64,000 nt of DNA from Syngnathus acus (GCF_901709675.1 NC_051089.1:18844008-18908007); one strand, 5' to 3'. Positions 40,801 to 51,117 are shown, counted from the stretch's first letter. Program-made: numbers and translations. Notes: a model not told the origin generated them from the sequence alone.

Positions 40801-41108
40801 GGTTGGCCGCCAGCCTGGCCCGGACGCCCCCACACTTGCCCCTCTTCAGCCTCCTCGCACACCGCTTTCGACGCTTCCCAACCGGGGGAGGAATAGCAGA
40901 CGAGTCCGGCGACGCTTCAGGACGTAGCAGTCCGAGCGCCTTTAATGTCCCCGCATCAAAGTCCAGAACTCGACAAAAGTCGCTTTCGCCGATGTCGAGC
41001 AGAACCTTCCTGCCGTACTTGCAGCACGACTCAGTACGACGAGACGAACGCACAAAACTGCCGGTCAAACACTCATTTGACGAACAAAACACCGTTCGAG
41101 TGTATTGA
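37891..41108 (-). mobile_element. L2/Rex1-type LINE with uninterrupted ORF
   Basis: The 3' end on the minus strand is GACAATAAAGCTGACTTTGA with further TTTGAC units. The 5' edge lies just upstream of the ORF. Two 3'-end-only copies (29078, 34882) and a coding fragment of the same family (63741-64000) are also in the window, showing several retrotransposition events. Confidence 0.88.
38141..41092 (-). CDS. LINE endonuclease-reverse transcriptase, 983 aa, intact
   Basis: A single uninterrupted frame. Approximate order is as follows. A basic N-terminal region (KRRKRCARRLKRGKCGG) lies near 73-90. An APE-type endonuclease (about 100-330) has LLANVRSLDNK, FTETWLTV, FAGDFNHA and LSDHLTVM. The reverse transcriptase (about 480-760) has [48 protein letters not shown] and the KFADDTTLVGL catalytic box. 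The C-terminal domain has LGVHISEDLSW, FYRGTIESVLSSC and RSRTTRLSNSF. It nicks target DNA and primes cDNA synthesis on it. All catalytic residues that I can check are present. The upstream ORF1 seen in related CR1/L2 elements is absent, so the copy is probably 5'-truncated at the ORF2 start or belongs to a one-ORF subfamily. Confidence 0.9.
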   Translation of the reverse strand: MFCSSNECLTGSFVRSSRRTESCCKYGRKVLLDIGESDFCRVLDFDAGTLKALGLLRPEASPDSSAIPPPVGKRRKRCARRLKRGKCGGVRARLAANPARPAVPSILLANVRSLDNKMDYIRLLRSTNRTVRDCCVLVFTETWLTVNIPDSAVRLERLACYRADRTIVRGGKSRGGGICVYIRDEWCRDSVVVCRHCSPLAEFVIIKCRPFYLPREFTAILLVAVYIPPSNIGGDRVAALSELYQAVSDQQTAHPDGFTIFAGDFNHANLKSVFPRLHQHVDFPTRGDSFLDLVYSSHKGAFKAAPLPHLGLSDHLTVMLLPAYRQKVRTSRPVRKRVRVWSEGASDALRDCFGSTDWDVFRRAATCDGRADIEEYTDSVSSYIGKCIDDVTHSVSVVTRANRKPWLTGAVFRLLRARDKAFRAGDEAGLRTARADLSRGIKEAKRAFSGKITAHFKDSRDARRLWQGIQTITDYKPAPQSCDGDVRLLNNLNRFFARFDAQNSTCPLKATPPSHELPLCLSADSVRRTLAAIDIRKAAGPDNIPGRALKDCAGELTGVFTDIFNTSLLQAIVPSSFKAATIVPVPKKPAPSCFNDYRPVALTPIVMKCFERLVLEHIRSVLPPTIDPFQFAYRAKRSSEDAICSALHSALTHLEGKDSYVRLLFVDFSSAFNTIVPQRLISKLDKLGLSTGLCNWLLDFLCQRPQVVRVGDKISASITLSTGAPQGCVLSPLLFTLLTHDCAATCSGNRIVKFADDTTLVGLITKGDETQYRLEVDLLTAWCRDNNLLLNVDKTKEIVVDFRKGHAQHLPLTIDGAVVERVSSARFLGVHISEDLSWSTNTASLAKKAQRRLYFLRKLRRAGTPPAVMTTFYRGTIESVLSSCIAVWGGSCTDQDLKALQRIVKTASKTIGASLPSLKDIYTSHLTRKATKIVSDASHPAHSLFELLPSGRRYRSLRSRTTRLSNSFVLQAVRILNSLPLSA

Positions 41109-41709
41109 TATATGGATCAATTGATGAATTTGTTGATCCATACTGGTTGTACACAGTGCTCTGCCAAAATGTTTCAGTACGTTTTAGTACGACTAGTAAA
41201 TTACAAGGTCGCATCGCTTCCCAACATTACTGTAGTCAGGGGGCGTCACCGAATAGCTGTTGTACCCGCGAGGCTATTTCATTTAAAAATAGGCTGCTCC
41301 GTTAATGTTTCGAGTAAATCTACGGATCGATATGGAAGGGAAACATAGGTAAGTAGTACCAATGCGTTAGATCGAACTTTAGTCAGTTCCGATCATTTTA
41401 TAGGAGATCGTTTGAGAAACGCGATTGTTTACAGAGGGCTCGTTGGTTATTGGCTAGTGGATGCATACCGCAACCCTAGTCAACCTCAGTTTGTTGCAGT
41501 ATAGCTTCTATTTTATGCGCCTTATAATCCGGTGCGCCTTATATATGGACAAAGTTTTAAAATGGGCCGTTCATTGAAGGTGCGCCTTATAATCCGGTGC
41601 GCCTTTTAGGGCGGAAAATACGGTAATCACTTGAATCGTCTAATTAACTCAAAACACCTGCAAGGGCTTCCTGAGCCTTAAAAAACACTCAGTTTGGTTC
41701 AGTAAACTA

Positions 41710-41805
41710 CCGTATTTTCCGGACTATAAGGCGCACCTAAAAACCAAAAATTTTCTCAAAAGCCGACAGTGCGCCTTATAGTCCGGTGCGCCTTATATAT
41801 GGACC
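41710..41805. mobile_element. MITE family A, copy 3, left part
   Basis: CCGTATTTTCCGGACTATAA with the same subterminal GCGCACCTAAAAACC and GCCGACAGTGCGCC as copy 2. It follows TA. The right end was not found before the gypsy fragment. Confidence 0.7.
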
Positions 41806-41983
41806 AAATTTTTACCGGGGAGGGGGGGGGTGACATCAGTGCCTCCCCAGTCATGAATCTCACCGCACATCACTGGGGTCTAGCATACATGCCCCCCAGG
41901 GTTCAAAGGCTGTTTTTGAGTATGCAGAAATACGACCTGAAGCTAGAATACAGCCCAGGAAAACAACTGCTAGTGGCTGATAC

Positions 41984-43247
41984 TAGGGATGGGCGGATCG
42001 ATACCAAAATATCGATATATCGATCCAGGCTGCTCATTTTTGAGTATCGATCTCCGTAACTAAAATATCATTACTTACAATTATTTAATTATATTTTCCC
42101 TCATTTTTTTCTGCTCCAATTTGACGACTTGCACTCATGCTAGCACTACTTTTCCTTCCGCCTGCTGCACCGGCGTGTCCTGCTCTGCTCTGCTCCCGCC
42201 CCCTTTTCTCACAAGCCAAGCCCTCCTCCTCCGCCTCCCGTTCCAATCCAAACACAAACAAGCATGGCCACGGCGGCGGCCCAGTCCGAACGTAAGAGAA
42301 GTCTGGTTTGGAGGTATTATATTTTAGTTAATAACAACGAGGCAAGATGTGAAATATGTCACAAAACGATTAAATATTGTGGCAACACCACAAACTTAAC
42401 AAAACATTTAAGTAAAATTCACCCCACGGTTAATGAAGAGCTGCAGTTGAAACGTGCCGCAGACACTAAGGCAGCGACGGAAAACCCTGCAGCCACACCG
42501 AGGCTAAGGTACCAAAGTACCTTAGAAGCAGCGTTTCAGAAAGGCAAGACATATCCAGGTATCAGGTGCTAACCAAAAATCGTAAGCATTTGTGGTTGAT
42601 GTGCTATTTGAAGCAATAATTACTGCGCTTTAGTCAGTCATTTATAAATAAAGTTTTCCCCTTTTCAATTTGTGGTCGAACGCCATACGTTTTATTTGTA
42701 ACTCCACTTCCTATAAACAACACTAAAGTATTACAATATTAAATGTAAGTATCCAGTGGCTTTACAAATTGATAGTTTTGCTGCTCATGACGATTAAGCC
42801 CTGCATCTCTGTTGGTACCATGTCTCTTTTTACAATATACTAAAAGACAAAACTTTTTCCCAACAACAGAGAGAGAGAGAAAAAAGTAAAGAATAGCTCC
42901 TTTTAATTAAAGTTATACTATTAATATGCATCTTCCATTAATGTTTTTCTAAAAAGGTTAATAATTCATGTACATGACGTAATACTTTTTTCTACAAAAT
43001 TCAATAGATGACTCTCCAAGAGCAAGTATCATTTGCAGTGAAACACCTGCTGTAGTATACAAATGTGCAGGTCAATAGTCACATGTAAGGCACAAAATAT
43101 TGATGCAGCATGCCACTGCATTTAAATTGGGTTTTTTGGCGGGAAATTACACTTCCGGTATCGATATCGGATCGATATCGGGTATTTTTGGGCAGGAAAT
43201 ACTTGGTATCGGATCGAATCCAAAATCATTGGTATCGCCCATCCCTA
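41984..43247 (+). mobile_element. hAT element encoding only a BED finger, TSD GCTGATAC
   Basis: Ends TAGGGATGGGCGGATCGATA and TGGTATCGCCCATCCCTA are inverted repeats. The 8-bp duplication GCTGATAC (41976-41983, 43248-43255) is perfect. It interrupts the gypsy frame exactly. It is an internally deleted derivative. Confidence 0.93.
42264..42572 (+). CDS. BED zinc-finger protein of a deleted hAT (102 aa)
   Basis: Begins MATAAAQSERKRSLVWRYY. The finger is CEICHKTIKY...NLTKHLSKIH, that is C-x2-C then H-x4-H as in ZBED-type hAT transposases, where it binds the transposon ends. A low-complexity linker follows (RAADTKAATENPAATPRL). The frame stops at 42572 after GIRC, where the catalytic RNase H-like domain should follow but has been deleted. 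Whether it is expressed is unknown. Confidence 0.8.
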   Translation: MATAAAQSERKRSLVWRYYILVNNNEARCEICHKTIKYCGNTTNLTKHLSKIHPTVNEELQLKRAADTKAATENPAATPRLRYQSTLEAAFQKGKTYPGIRC

Positions 43248-43649
43248 GCTGATACGCTGTCTCGGGCGTATGATAGTACAGAACCTAACATCCGGCATGA
43301 TAAAAATGAAACTGTGCATGTGAACCTTGTAAGAAAGAGCTGCCCAGTGTCTGATACAATGTGGGAAAGTTTGGCTGTAGCAACTGCTAAAGAGGAAGTC
43401 CTTCAGAAACTCATGAGGGGCATAAAAAGTGGGTGGTCGCCAAACACTTTACCAGCTCCATATGGTAATTTCGTTGACGAGTTGTCGATTATAGATGGGG
43501 TGGTACTGAGAGGGTCTAGAATAGTGGTCCCCAATGTGCTACAGATAGACATACTAAAAAAGATTCATGAGGGCCACTTGGGGATGGAAAAATGTAAAAG
43601 ACGGGCAAAAGCGATACCATACTGGCCCAAGACGAGCAGTGCGATAGAA

Positions 43650-44559
43650 CAGTGGTCCCCAACCTTTTTTGCACCACGGACCGGTTACGTGTCAGAAATA
43701 TTTTCGCGGACCGGCCTTTATATAAATAAATATATTTATATATTTATTATTTAAATATTTATAGATATAAATAGGATGAAATAAAATGATACGACTGGCA
43801 TAAAAACAAATATAAACCACATAAAAATAAAACGTTGAATTAGTGGGAGCACCGAGCTCTTTTCTCAGAAATGAGCCGTTCCCATCTAGGCGTAATCGGA
43901 GACAATGACATCCGAAGTGGTTAAGGTTTGTATTTAAATGCAGGATGCTTGGTCTCCATGTGCCGAAGCAGGTTTGAAGGCTTCATTGCCTCGTTAGCTA
44001 GCCTTTCGCCACATGCGGAGTGCACTTGGCCCGTCAGAGTCACCTGTGGCGATAAATCCATATTTTAAGTAGGACTCCAGAAATGTTCTTTTAAATGCAG
44101 CTTTCCTTTTCTTAGAAGTCGTAGCCTCTTCTTCTTCAGTGTCCTCATTGGACGTTTTTCCCTTTCCGAAGAAGCTTTTCAAACTTCTCTGTTTCTTGCT
44201 CATTTTTGCTTGCCTCGCGGACTTGACTGTGGTGACATGTCACGTGACCGAGACGAGCGCCCTGTGTCAAGAGTCCTTATTTTTCAGATGCACCGACAGA
44301 TGTAATTGGGAGAGATTCGCCAAATTTTTTATATTTTTCAAAATAAATTCTTATTCATTTTTGCTAGCTTTGCGGGCTCGACTGGGGAAATATGTCACGT
44401 GACCGGGACGAGCGTCTTAACCTGAATGAATTGATCGTCAATGAAAAAAAAACAAATATATATATATATATATTTTTTTTTCCTGTGCGGCTTGGCGGCC
44501 CGGTACCAAGTGACCCACGGACCGGTACCGGTCAGCGGCCCGGTGGTTGGGGACCACTG
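43650..44559. mobile_element. hAT-Charlie-like element, TSD CGATAGAA
   Basis: Ends CAGTGGTCCCCAACC and GGTTGGGGACCACTG. The duplication CGATAGAA is perfect (43642-43649, 44560-44567). Same family as 24420-28113. It interrupts the gypsy H2C2 region. Confidence 0.93.
43994..44203 (-). pseudogene. hAT transposase N-terminal remnant
   Basis: The minus strand reads MSKKQRSLKSFFGKGKTSNE, an acidic stretch, SKKRKAAFKRTFLESYLKYG and then FIATGDSDGPSA. It resembles the N-terminus of ZBED5/SCAND3-like hAT proteins. The zinc finger and catalytic domain have been lost. Confidence 0.6.
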
Positions 44560-45432
44560 CGATAGAAGACACGGTGAGACCATGTGAAATCTGTCTGAAA
44601 TATAGGAATAAACAACAGAAAGAGCCATTGTGGATTGAGGAGAGTGAGATTAGAGATCCTTGGAGTAAAGTGGGAATTGATCTCTTCAACTTGCATGGCA
44701 AGGACTATGTGCTACTGATTTTATTATTCTCATTTCTCTGAAATTGCAATATTAAAGGACACCTCAGCAAATACAGTGATGACCCACATCAAGTCATTCT
44801 TCGCACGTCACGGGATCCCATCAATTGTACGAACGGACAACGGACCTCGGTTTCACTGCCGGCATTTCAAGGACTTCGCCGAGTCATATGGATTTAAGCA
44901 CATCACCTCTAGTCCTTTATACTCACAGTGTAATGGATTGGTGGAGAACGGCGTCAAGATTGTCAAATGCCTGATTAAGAAAGCGTTGGACTCTAGCTCT
45001 GACCCACACCTAGCTCTGCTCAATTACAGGGATGCTCCCCTGAAACACGGACGGTCTCCCGCAGAGCTGATGTTCAACAGGAGATTGAGGACGAGATTAC
45101 TTGTGCTGGTGGAGCCCGAAACGAGCCAGGCCGACGACGGTGTGTTACTTGCAAGGAGGAAATTAATGCATGAGCAAAAACGGCTGTACGACAGAGGATC
45201 TCAGGAACTGGAATGTCTGCGCCATTTGGATAAAGTTAGGATGCATGACGGGAAAGGTTGGAATGTTGAGGCACGGGTGGTGGACAATGTGGCGGCCAGG
45301 TCATATGATGTCATGACTCCTGAAGGGGTTACTTACAGGAGAAATAGGAGACATTTACTAAAAAAAAATAAAAATACTAAAAATACTACAAAAATTACAC
45401 CACAATATGAATATATGTATTTTACAGTGTAA

Positions 45433-46440
45433 TAAAATAATATATCTTATGCTGTATTTAAGCAAGCTTATGAATTCCAAGCAAATTATGTGGTATACAG
45501 TGTCTGAGTATGGAAATGCCAATATATGTACATTAATATATTTCTAAAAATATTTCCAGTTTGTGAAAGACTGTGCAAGGCTGTTTGTCAAGCAAGTACA
45601 AAGCAATTGTGCCCACAAAGAGAGAAGTCATCTGAAAGCAAGCGCTTGCAACCCTGTTCTAACCACTGAGGGTTGTGCAAATATGAGTAGTAAAAAACAC
45701 ACAGCTATCTTATCTTGCTTAGGACGAGAAGCTGTGTACACCGTGGACAGCTCACAAAATGCATAAAAAACTTTAAACTCATTGGGCCCTATTTTTGTTC
45801 CAGCTGCAAGTCTAGCGCAGTCTAACTGTGCACATGGGTGCAGTTTTCTTGCTCTTAATATTTTGCTAGATTTAGGTAGAATTGGGCATAATGGGGACCT
45901 TTGGACACCTTAACGCACTGTTGTGGGATGGAAGTAGACTTTTCCAGACCAATCTGTGCTATGTCCCTCATTTGCATCAATATCAGGGTGGCCGTACCTA
46001 ATGTTGGGGAAACAAAAGCACCACCCAACTTGGGCAGATCACGAACCGCCAAACGAAATGTCAGCGCCGCCTGCTCGCCTCATTGACTTACAAATATTAA
46101 CCACAATGGAAGTTAAAACTGAACCTGGCAACTGTTTAACTTTTTTATATTTGGGACTAGGGTTGACTGATATTGATGCTGATATTTAGAGGTCATGGTC
46201 AACCGATGATCGTTATGAGTTGCCGATATTTTTGGCCGATTGTTAGGGCTGATATCTCGAAGTTTTGTGCTTTATTTTCATGCTAAAATGTCACTCTAAT
46301 AATAACAAGTGGGTGCACAACATTCTGAACTTGTCATCATTTGTAGAACACACGTATCAATAAATTACGTATTATGTGTGAAATATATAAAACGTAACAT
46401 AAAAAATTCAATAATTTACATAAGATATGGTGGAACATAT
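45433..46440. other. Unassigned DNA downstream of gypsy fragment
   Basis: No gene recognised. Segments at about 45785-46085 and 46155-46270 have the look of degraded DNA elements (GGGCCCTATTTTTGTTCCAG; repeated GTTGACTGATATTGATGC-like words), but no pair of ends was established. Confidence 0.4.
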
Positions 46441-46441
46441 A

Positions 46442-47168
46442 CCGTATTTTCCGGACTATAAGGCGCACCGGACTATAAGGCGCACCTTCAATGAATGGCC
46501 CATTTTAAAACTTTGTCCTTATATAAAGCGCACCGGACTATAAAAGTTAAAGTTAAAGTCCCAATGATCGTCACACACACACCTGGGTGTGGTGAAATTT
46601 GTCCTCTGCATTTAACCCATCCCCGTGTGATTTTAATCCATCCCCTGGGGGAGAGGGGAGCAGTGAGCAGCAGCGGTGCCGCGCTCGGGAATCAGTTGGT
46701 GCTCTAACCCCCCAATTCCAACCCTTAATGCTGAGTGCCAAGCAGGGAGGCATGGGTCCCATTTTTATAGTCTTTGGTATGACCCGGCCGGGGTTTGAAC
46801 CCACAACCTTCCAGTCTCAGGGCGGACACTCTACCACTAGGCCACTGAGCTGGTCTAAGGCGCACCATTAATGCATCATGTCAGATTTTTAATCCAAATC
46901 AAATCATTCTCCATTTTATCTTTTTTATTAGAACTTCAGACGTAACTAATTACTTTATAATCACAAAATAATGATCCATTGTCTTTTTGATTCATGATTC
47001 ATAGTCTTCAGCGGGCCACTTATGATTGATTTCATGACACAATGCTTCGGGCCAGTTTAAATTTAGGAATTTGGTCCATATATAAGGCGCACCGGACTAT
47101 AAGGCGCACTGTCGGCTTTTGAGAAAAGTTTAACTTACTAGGTGCGCTTTATAGTCCGAAAAATACGG
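46442..47168. mobile_element. MITE family A, copy 4, split by SINE
   Basis: Ends CCGTATTTTCCGGACTATAA and TTATAGTCCGAAAAATACGG are flanked by TA. The subterminal GGACTATAAGGCGCACC is repeated. A SINE separates CACCGGACTATAAA from TCTAAGGCGCACC. Confidence 0.85.
46544..46853 (-). mobile_element. tRNA-derived SINE, copy 3
   Basis: Complete reverse-orientation copy from the CAGCTCAGTGGCCTAG head at 46852 to the ACTTTAACTTT tail. It lies within MITE A copy 4 and is younger than it. Confidence 0.88.
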
Positions 47169-47693
47169 TAAGTGTAAACTATACATAAATAAATAAAACT
47201 AATACTTTATGAATAAATATTCATTAAACAATCTAAATGAACATAAAAATACAACATATTAAATATATATTAATTATAATAATAATATGCATATTAAATA
47301 ACAGAAGTGCTGCAAAAGTTTGTCTGTAGAGGCAGCTGCTTCCTCTTTTTCTTTCTGTGCATCCTTGGAAGTTTGGAGGTGGTAGCACCTCACAAACTGG
47401 TGGTGTTTTTTGTTTTGCCTTTTTCCGCTGCCAAGCTATAAGTCCATTGCAATTTAAGTCCACTTTTAGTCCAGGGATGAGAATCTTCTGCGGATCCGCG
47501 GATTTCTGTGTTTTTTCTGTCGGGAGTATCATTTTCGTGAATCGTGTCGATCCGTTGAGAATTTTTTTTTTATATGGGGGGGGGAGCGGCTGGCAGCAGT
47601 ATTGCGACAACAGCCGCCTTATTTTTGGCAGCATTTTGGCGCTACTTTCGTCACATCATTTGCCTACTCATTTGCCTAATTAGCAAAAGTTTT

Positions 47694-48000
47694 AAAGTTA
47701 AAGTCCCAATGATCGTCACACACACATCTGGGTGTGGTGAAATTTGTCCTCTGCATTTAACCCATCCCCGTGTGATTTTAATCCATCCCCTGGGGGAGAG
47801 GGGAGCAGTGAGCAGCAGCGGTGCCGCGCTCGGGAATCATTTGGTGATCTAACCCCCCCAATTCCAACCCTTAATGCTGAGTGCCAAGCAGGGAGGCAAT
47901 GGGTCCCATTTTTATAGTCTTTGGTATGACCCGGCTGGGGTTTGAACCCACAACCTTCCAGTCTCAGGGCGGACACTCTACCACTAGGCCACTGAGCTGG
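47694..48000 (-). mobile_element. tRNA-derived SINE, copy 4
   Basis: Complete reverse copy with only scattered differences from copies 1-3 (for example CACATCTGGG in the tail region and ATCATTTGGTG in the body). Confidence 0.88.
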
Positions 48001-48011
48001 TTTTAGCCAGC

Positions 48012-48995
48012 ATGGCGAAAGTTTTAGAGAAAAAAGACGAGGATCGTGCCAGGGAAATAGTCGAACGGGATCAGGAACTGCTTCAGATGGGCATGGCTCA
48101 AGAGCAGCGTCATAGAATAGAATAGATCTTTATTATCATTGTCACACATGTACAACGAAATTTAAAAAGTGCCAACCGATCAGTGCATGAAATAAAAATA
48201 AAAAATAGAGTAAATAGAATAAAAAGATAAAAAAATACAAGCTAAAAACCCACAGAAGAACATACACAGACATAATCATTTCCTTTTAGCGGCATTCAAT
48301 GTGACTACCGCTGTAGGGTAAAAACTGTTGGCGAATCTGCTAGTCCTTGACCTAATTGATCTGTAGCGTCTGCCTGATGGCAACGGTTCGAAAAGGGAGT
48401 GGCCAGGGTGGGAAGTGTCCTTCAGAATGTTCTGTATTTTTTTGAGACAGCGGGTTCTGTGTAGGTCTTCCAGTGTGGGGAGAGGGCAGCCAATGATCTT
48501 CTGTGCTGTGTTGATGACCCCTTGGAGCTTTTTCCTCTGAGCAGCAGTGCAGCTGGAGTACCAAACACATATACAGTACGTTAAAGTGCTTTCTATGGAG
48601 CAGCGATAGAAGGACACCAGCAGTCTTTGTGTAATGCTGTGCCTCCTCAGCACCCTTAGGAAGTAGAGTCTCTGCTGGGCCTTTTTAAGCATCTCAGAGG
48701 TGTTCACGCCCCAGGTGAAGTCCTCCTCGATGTGGACTCCCAGGTAGCGGAAGGAGGACACCCTCTCCACACAGACCCCGTTGATGATAACTGGTGGAAT
48801 GTCCGTTTTATTTTTCCTCCTATAATCAATCATCTTACAACTCGGAGCACAGTCCGTAACCACCTGCCTGATGGAACATATCCGTAAATTAGATGTCCCG
48901 GGGAAGGTTTTGTGCTTTCTTTGCCAAGATGTGATAAGCTATGGAGGTCGCGGCGCTTCTAACATTAAGGAGCACATCAAAACAAAAAAATACAA
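48012..48995 (+). pseudogene. Zinc-finger-like ORF of the hAT-like element, split by LINE
   Basis: The plus strand starts MAKVLEKKDEDRAREIVERD then QELLQMGMAQEQR. It is interrupted by the LINE fragment, and resumes at about 48870 with MEHIRKLDVPGKVLCFLCQD, then YGGRGASNIKEHIKT. CFLC plus EHIKTK suggests a single C2-type finger like those at the start of hAT transposases. It is followed by AAAG|GTACGT, which could be a splice donor. Function not assigned. Confidence 0.45.
48112..48868 (-). mobile_element. CR1/L2-type LINE 3' end (RT C-terminus)
   Basis: The minus strand encodes IIDFRRKN-like KMIDYRRKNKTDIPP, then FRYLGVHIEEDFTW, RRHSITQRLLVSFYRCSIES and RSIRSRTSRFANSF. It ends AAKRK* at 48276. 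A 3' UTR with GACAATGATAATAAAGATCT follows. 5'-truncated before the catalytic box; a different subfamily from 37891-41108. Confidence 0.85.
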
Positions 48996-49095
48996 AGGTA
49001 CGTTTTTACTTTTACAAGCATGTGGGTAACATGATGTTACATGTAAGCTAATGTTAGGCTATTGTCATGATATCATTAAAGAATAAATCTTCAAT

Positions 49096-49202
<107 letters not shown>

Positions 49203-49394
49203 GTTGCAAAAAATTAAGAGTTTTCATCAAAAGGAAAAACTCCAGAATTGATTGTGCCATTTTGATGTATTATATTCACCTTGGTAGCCCACCAAGCAGG
49301 AATATTTTTTTAACAAAACTGTTGAAATTGAGTGATGAAATTAATGGTTTTGGGGTTGCAATACTGCCAAAATCCAGGAGTTTCCAGGAGCCCC

Positions 49395-49620
49395 CTCCGG
49401 GGTGTTGCCCCTGGCCCCCTGCAGCCCCCAATGGGGGCCTGTGGGTCCTGTGGCCCCCAATAGGGGCCTGTGGCCCCTGGCAGCCCCCAATGGGGGCCTG
49501 CGGCCCCTGGCCCACTGCGGCCCCCATTGGGGGGGGCCTGCGGCCCCTGGCCCCCTGCGGCCCCCATTGGGGGGGTCTGTTCCATCCCCCCCACTGGGGG
49601 GCCTGCGGCCCCCAGACCCC
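49395..49620. repeat. GC-rich palindromic minisatellite
   Basis: Units of about 30-40 bp made of GCCCCCAATGGGGGCCTG and CGGCCCCTGGCCC are repeated with length variants. Each unit contains the palindrome CCCCCAATGGGGG or CCCCCATTGGGGG. All three plus frames stay open for most of the array. Confidence 0.9.
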
Positions 49621-49664
49621 AGCTACTTTTCAGTGTTTTTTTTCATTTGCCGTTCTCATCCCTG

Positions 49665-50240
49665 TTACTCTCAATACACAATAGATTCTTGAACCGAATT
49701 TTCATTAATGCAAATAAGTTGGATGGAAACCTGAGTAGTGTCTGCATCAACTATCATGATTCAAAAAAAAAAAAAAGTGTCAAGTTTTTTTCTGCTCAGG
49801 GGCACTCTGTGACATGGTGCTGTGTGTGTGAGCGGGGCAGAGTGCAGCATTTGTAAGCACTATGCCTACTCTGCCCCATGCACAGCCTATAATTCTCAGA
49901 CTTGTGGAAAAATAAAACACAACTGATAACGTTATGTTAAGCAAGCAAACTTCTGATAGCTTACCGCCCTTCAAACTGCAAGTTAGCAAACCTTTAACCA
50001 GCCGTAGCGGCCAGTTCCAGATGATTTGATGCTCTTCATTTTCTTCTTCACTAACTGAAGCAACACTTAATAGTTTTCTAGCAATACTTAAGATAATATA
50101 TGTTGTTGACTACATATTTCAAACGTCTATTACTGACAGTTGGACATTGGTTAATGTCCAACTAATATAATGTTAATAATGTTGTTGAGTACATATTCCA
50201 AACGTCGATTACTGACTGGCTGATCAATGTTGGACATTGA
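49665..50240. other. Unassigned DNA
   Basis: No gene recognised. Near 50104-50230 the words GTTGAGTACATATTCCAAACGTC...ATTACTGAC and GTTGACTACATATTTCAAACGTC...ATTACTGAC form a short direct repeat about 80 bp apart. Confidence 0.5.
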
Positions 50241-50264
50241 TCAACCAGTCACCCGGAGGAATAT

Positions 50265-50266
50265 TG

Positions 50267-50298
<32 letters not shown>

Positions 50299-50400
50299 CA
50301 TACACACACACGCACACATGCACACGCGCGCACAAACACACATACACACACGCGCACACACGCACACACACACACACGCATATCGCGTACACGCGCACGT
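50265..50400 (+). repeat. Imperfect (CA)n/(CG)n microsatellite
   Basis: CA dinucleotides with interspersed CG, CATA and CAAA variants. Simple sequence, no coding meaning. Confidence 0.9.
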
Positions 50401-50540
50401 TTAGAAACCATTATCCCTACACAAAAATGGGTCCGCTTTCTTTCATTCTTTGGAAGGGGGGTCCTTTTCTATAAAAAAAAAAATCCAGTGGCTGCAAATG
50501 AATTTATGGTTGATTTTGGCACTTTGTATTCTGATGCCAA

Positions 50541-50744
50541 CAGAGGCGTAGCCAGGAATTTTTCCAGTAGGGGCGCACGCCCACAGGAAAAAAAATCGAA
50601 CATCACCCACGCCGTTCGCTGATCGCTAAAACGTCCGGGAGGCAAACGGTGAATGGATAACATCGCGCACATAGAATAGCGCAAGCACACTCGCGCAAGA
50701 CCGAAAGAAAAAAACGGCATGAAAATGAAGAATCGAAAAAGCTC

Positions 50745-50775
<31 letters not shown>

Positions 50776-50842
50776 CAACCGGGGCGCAGGGAGTCCTAAC
50801 CGGGGCGCCGCCCCGGCTCGCCCAGGCTTGGCTACGCCTCTG
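50541..50842. mobile_element. hAT MITE with perfect TSD GATGCCAA
   Basis: Ends CAGAGGCGTAGCCAGGAA and the inverse TTGGCTACGCCTCTG. GATGCCAA occurs exactly at 50533-50540 and 50843-50850. Contains a T run of about 28 near 50748-50775. Confidence 0.93.
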
Positions 50843-51117
50843 GATGCCAAGTTCGTAACACGAATGCTTCTTTCATACGTGTGTACGATTGCCTTTTTCG
50901 GCTCTATTGTTGTTTTCACCACTTTGCTCTTCTGCTTTTCTCCTGCGTCTTTCTTGGGACACCAAATTATCAGATGCATCAGGGGCAACTCTACTTCACG
51001 CAGGTGCACGCTCAGATGACACGCCCCCAAACACGTTTACCTAAACTGGCACTGGCACCAGTGGCAGTACTACACTGAATTACTCCGTGGGCGGACATTT
51101 CCTCCTGTTTTGTAGGA

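Larger units (their letters stand above)
37801..41623. mobile_element. MITE family A, copy 2, hosting an intact LINE
   Basis: Ends CCGTATTTTCCGGACTATAA and GCGGAAAATACGG are flanked by TA (37799-37800, 41624-41625). Its own body is 37801-37890 plus about 41109-41623. The latter is the reverse of sequence seen near 6290-6330. The LINE between them inserted at TTATATA|TGG. Confidence 0.75.
37566..41707. mobile_element. Tc1-like element fragment, split by MITE A
   Basis: CAGGACTGTCTCAGAAAATT (37569) followed by GAATATTGTGATGAAGTTC is the 5' end of a common fish Tc1-like family. It continues to 37799 and resumes after the MITE at 41625-41707 (CACCTGCAAGGGCTTCCTGA). The transposase and the other end are missing. 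Confidence 0.65.
41870..45372 (+). pseudogene. Ty3/gypsy pol fragment (RNase H end to integrase)
   Basis: The polyprotein frame starts with the end of RNase H (PRVQRLFLSMQKYDLKLEYS), is cut by a hAT at LLVADT, and resumes (LSRAYDSTEPN). It continues through the H2C2 zinc finger (HEGHLGMEKCKRRAKAIPYW; then CEICLKYRN after a second hAT). The integrase core keeps GIDLFNL (first Asp), RTDNGPRF (second Asp) and SQCNGLVENGVKIVK (Glu). The frame ends near 45370. One frameshift lies near 44717-44735. No LTRs, gag, protease or RT were found, so the copy is defective. Superfamily call is firm; subfamily is not assigned. Confidence 0.85.

Noticed and set aside
37801-47168. A single large composite transposon bounded by MITE A ends
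   Set aside because: Each MITE A copy has its own ends and TA flanks or a partial end, so separate insertions explain the pattern better.
50227-50622. 131-codon frame rich in His-Thr
   Set aside because: Created by the CA microsatellite; low-complexity translation without a gene context.
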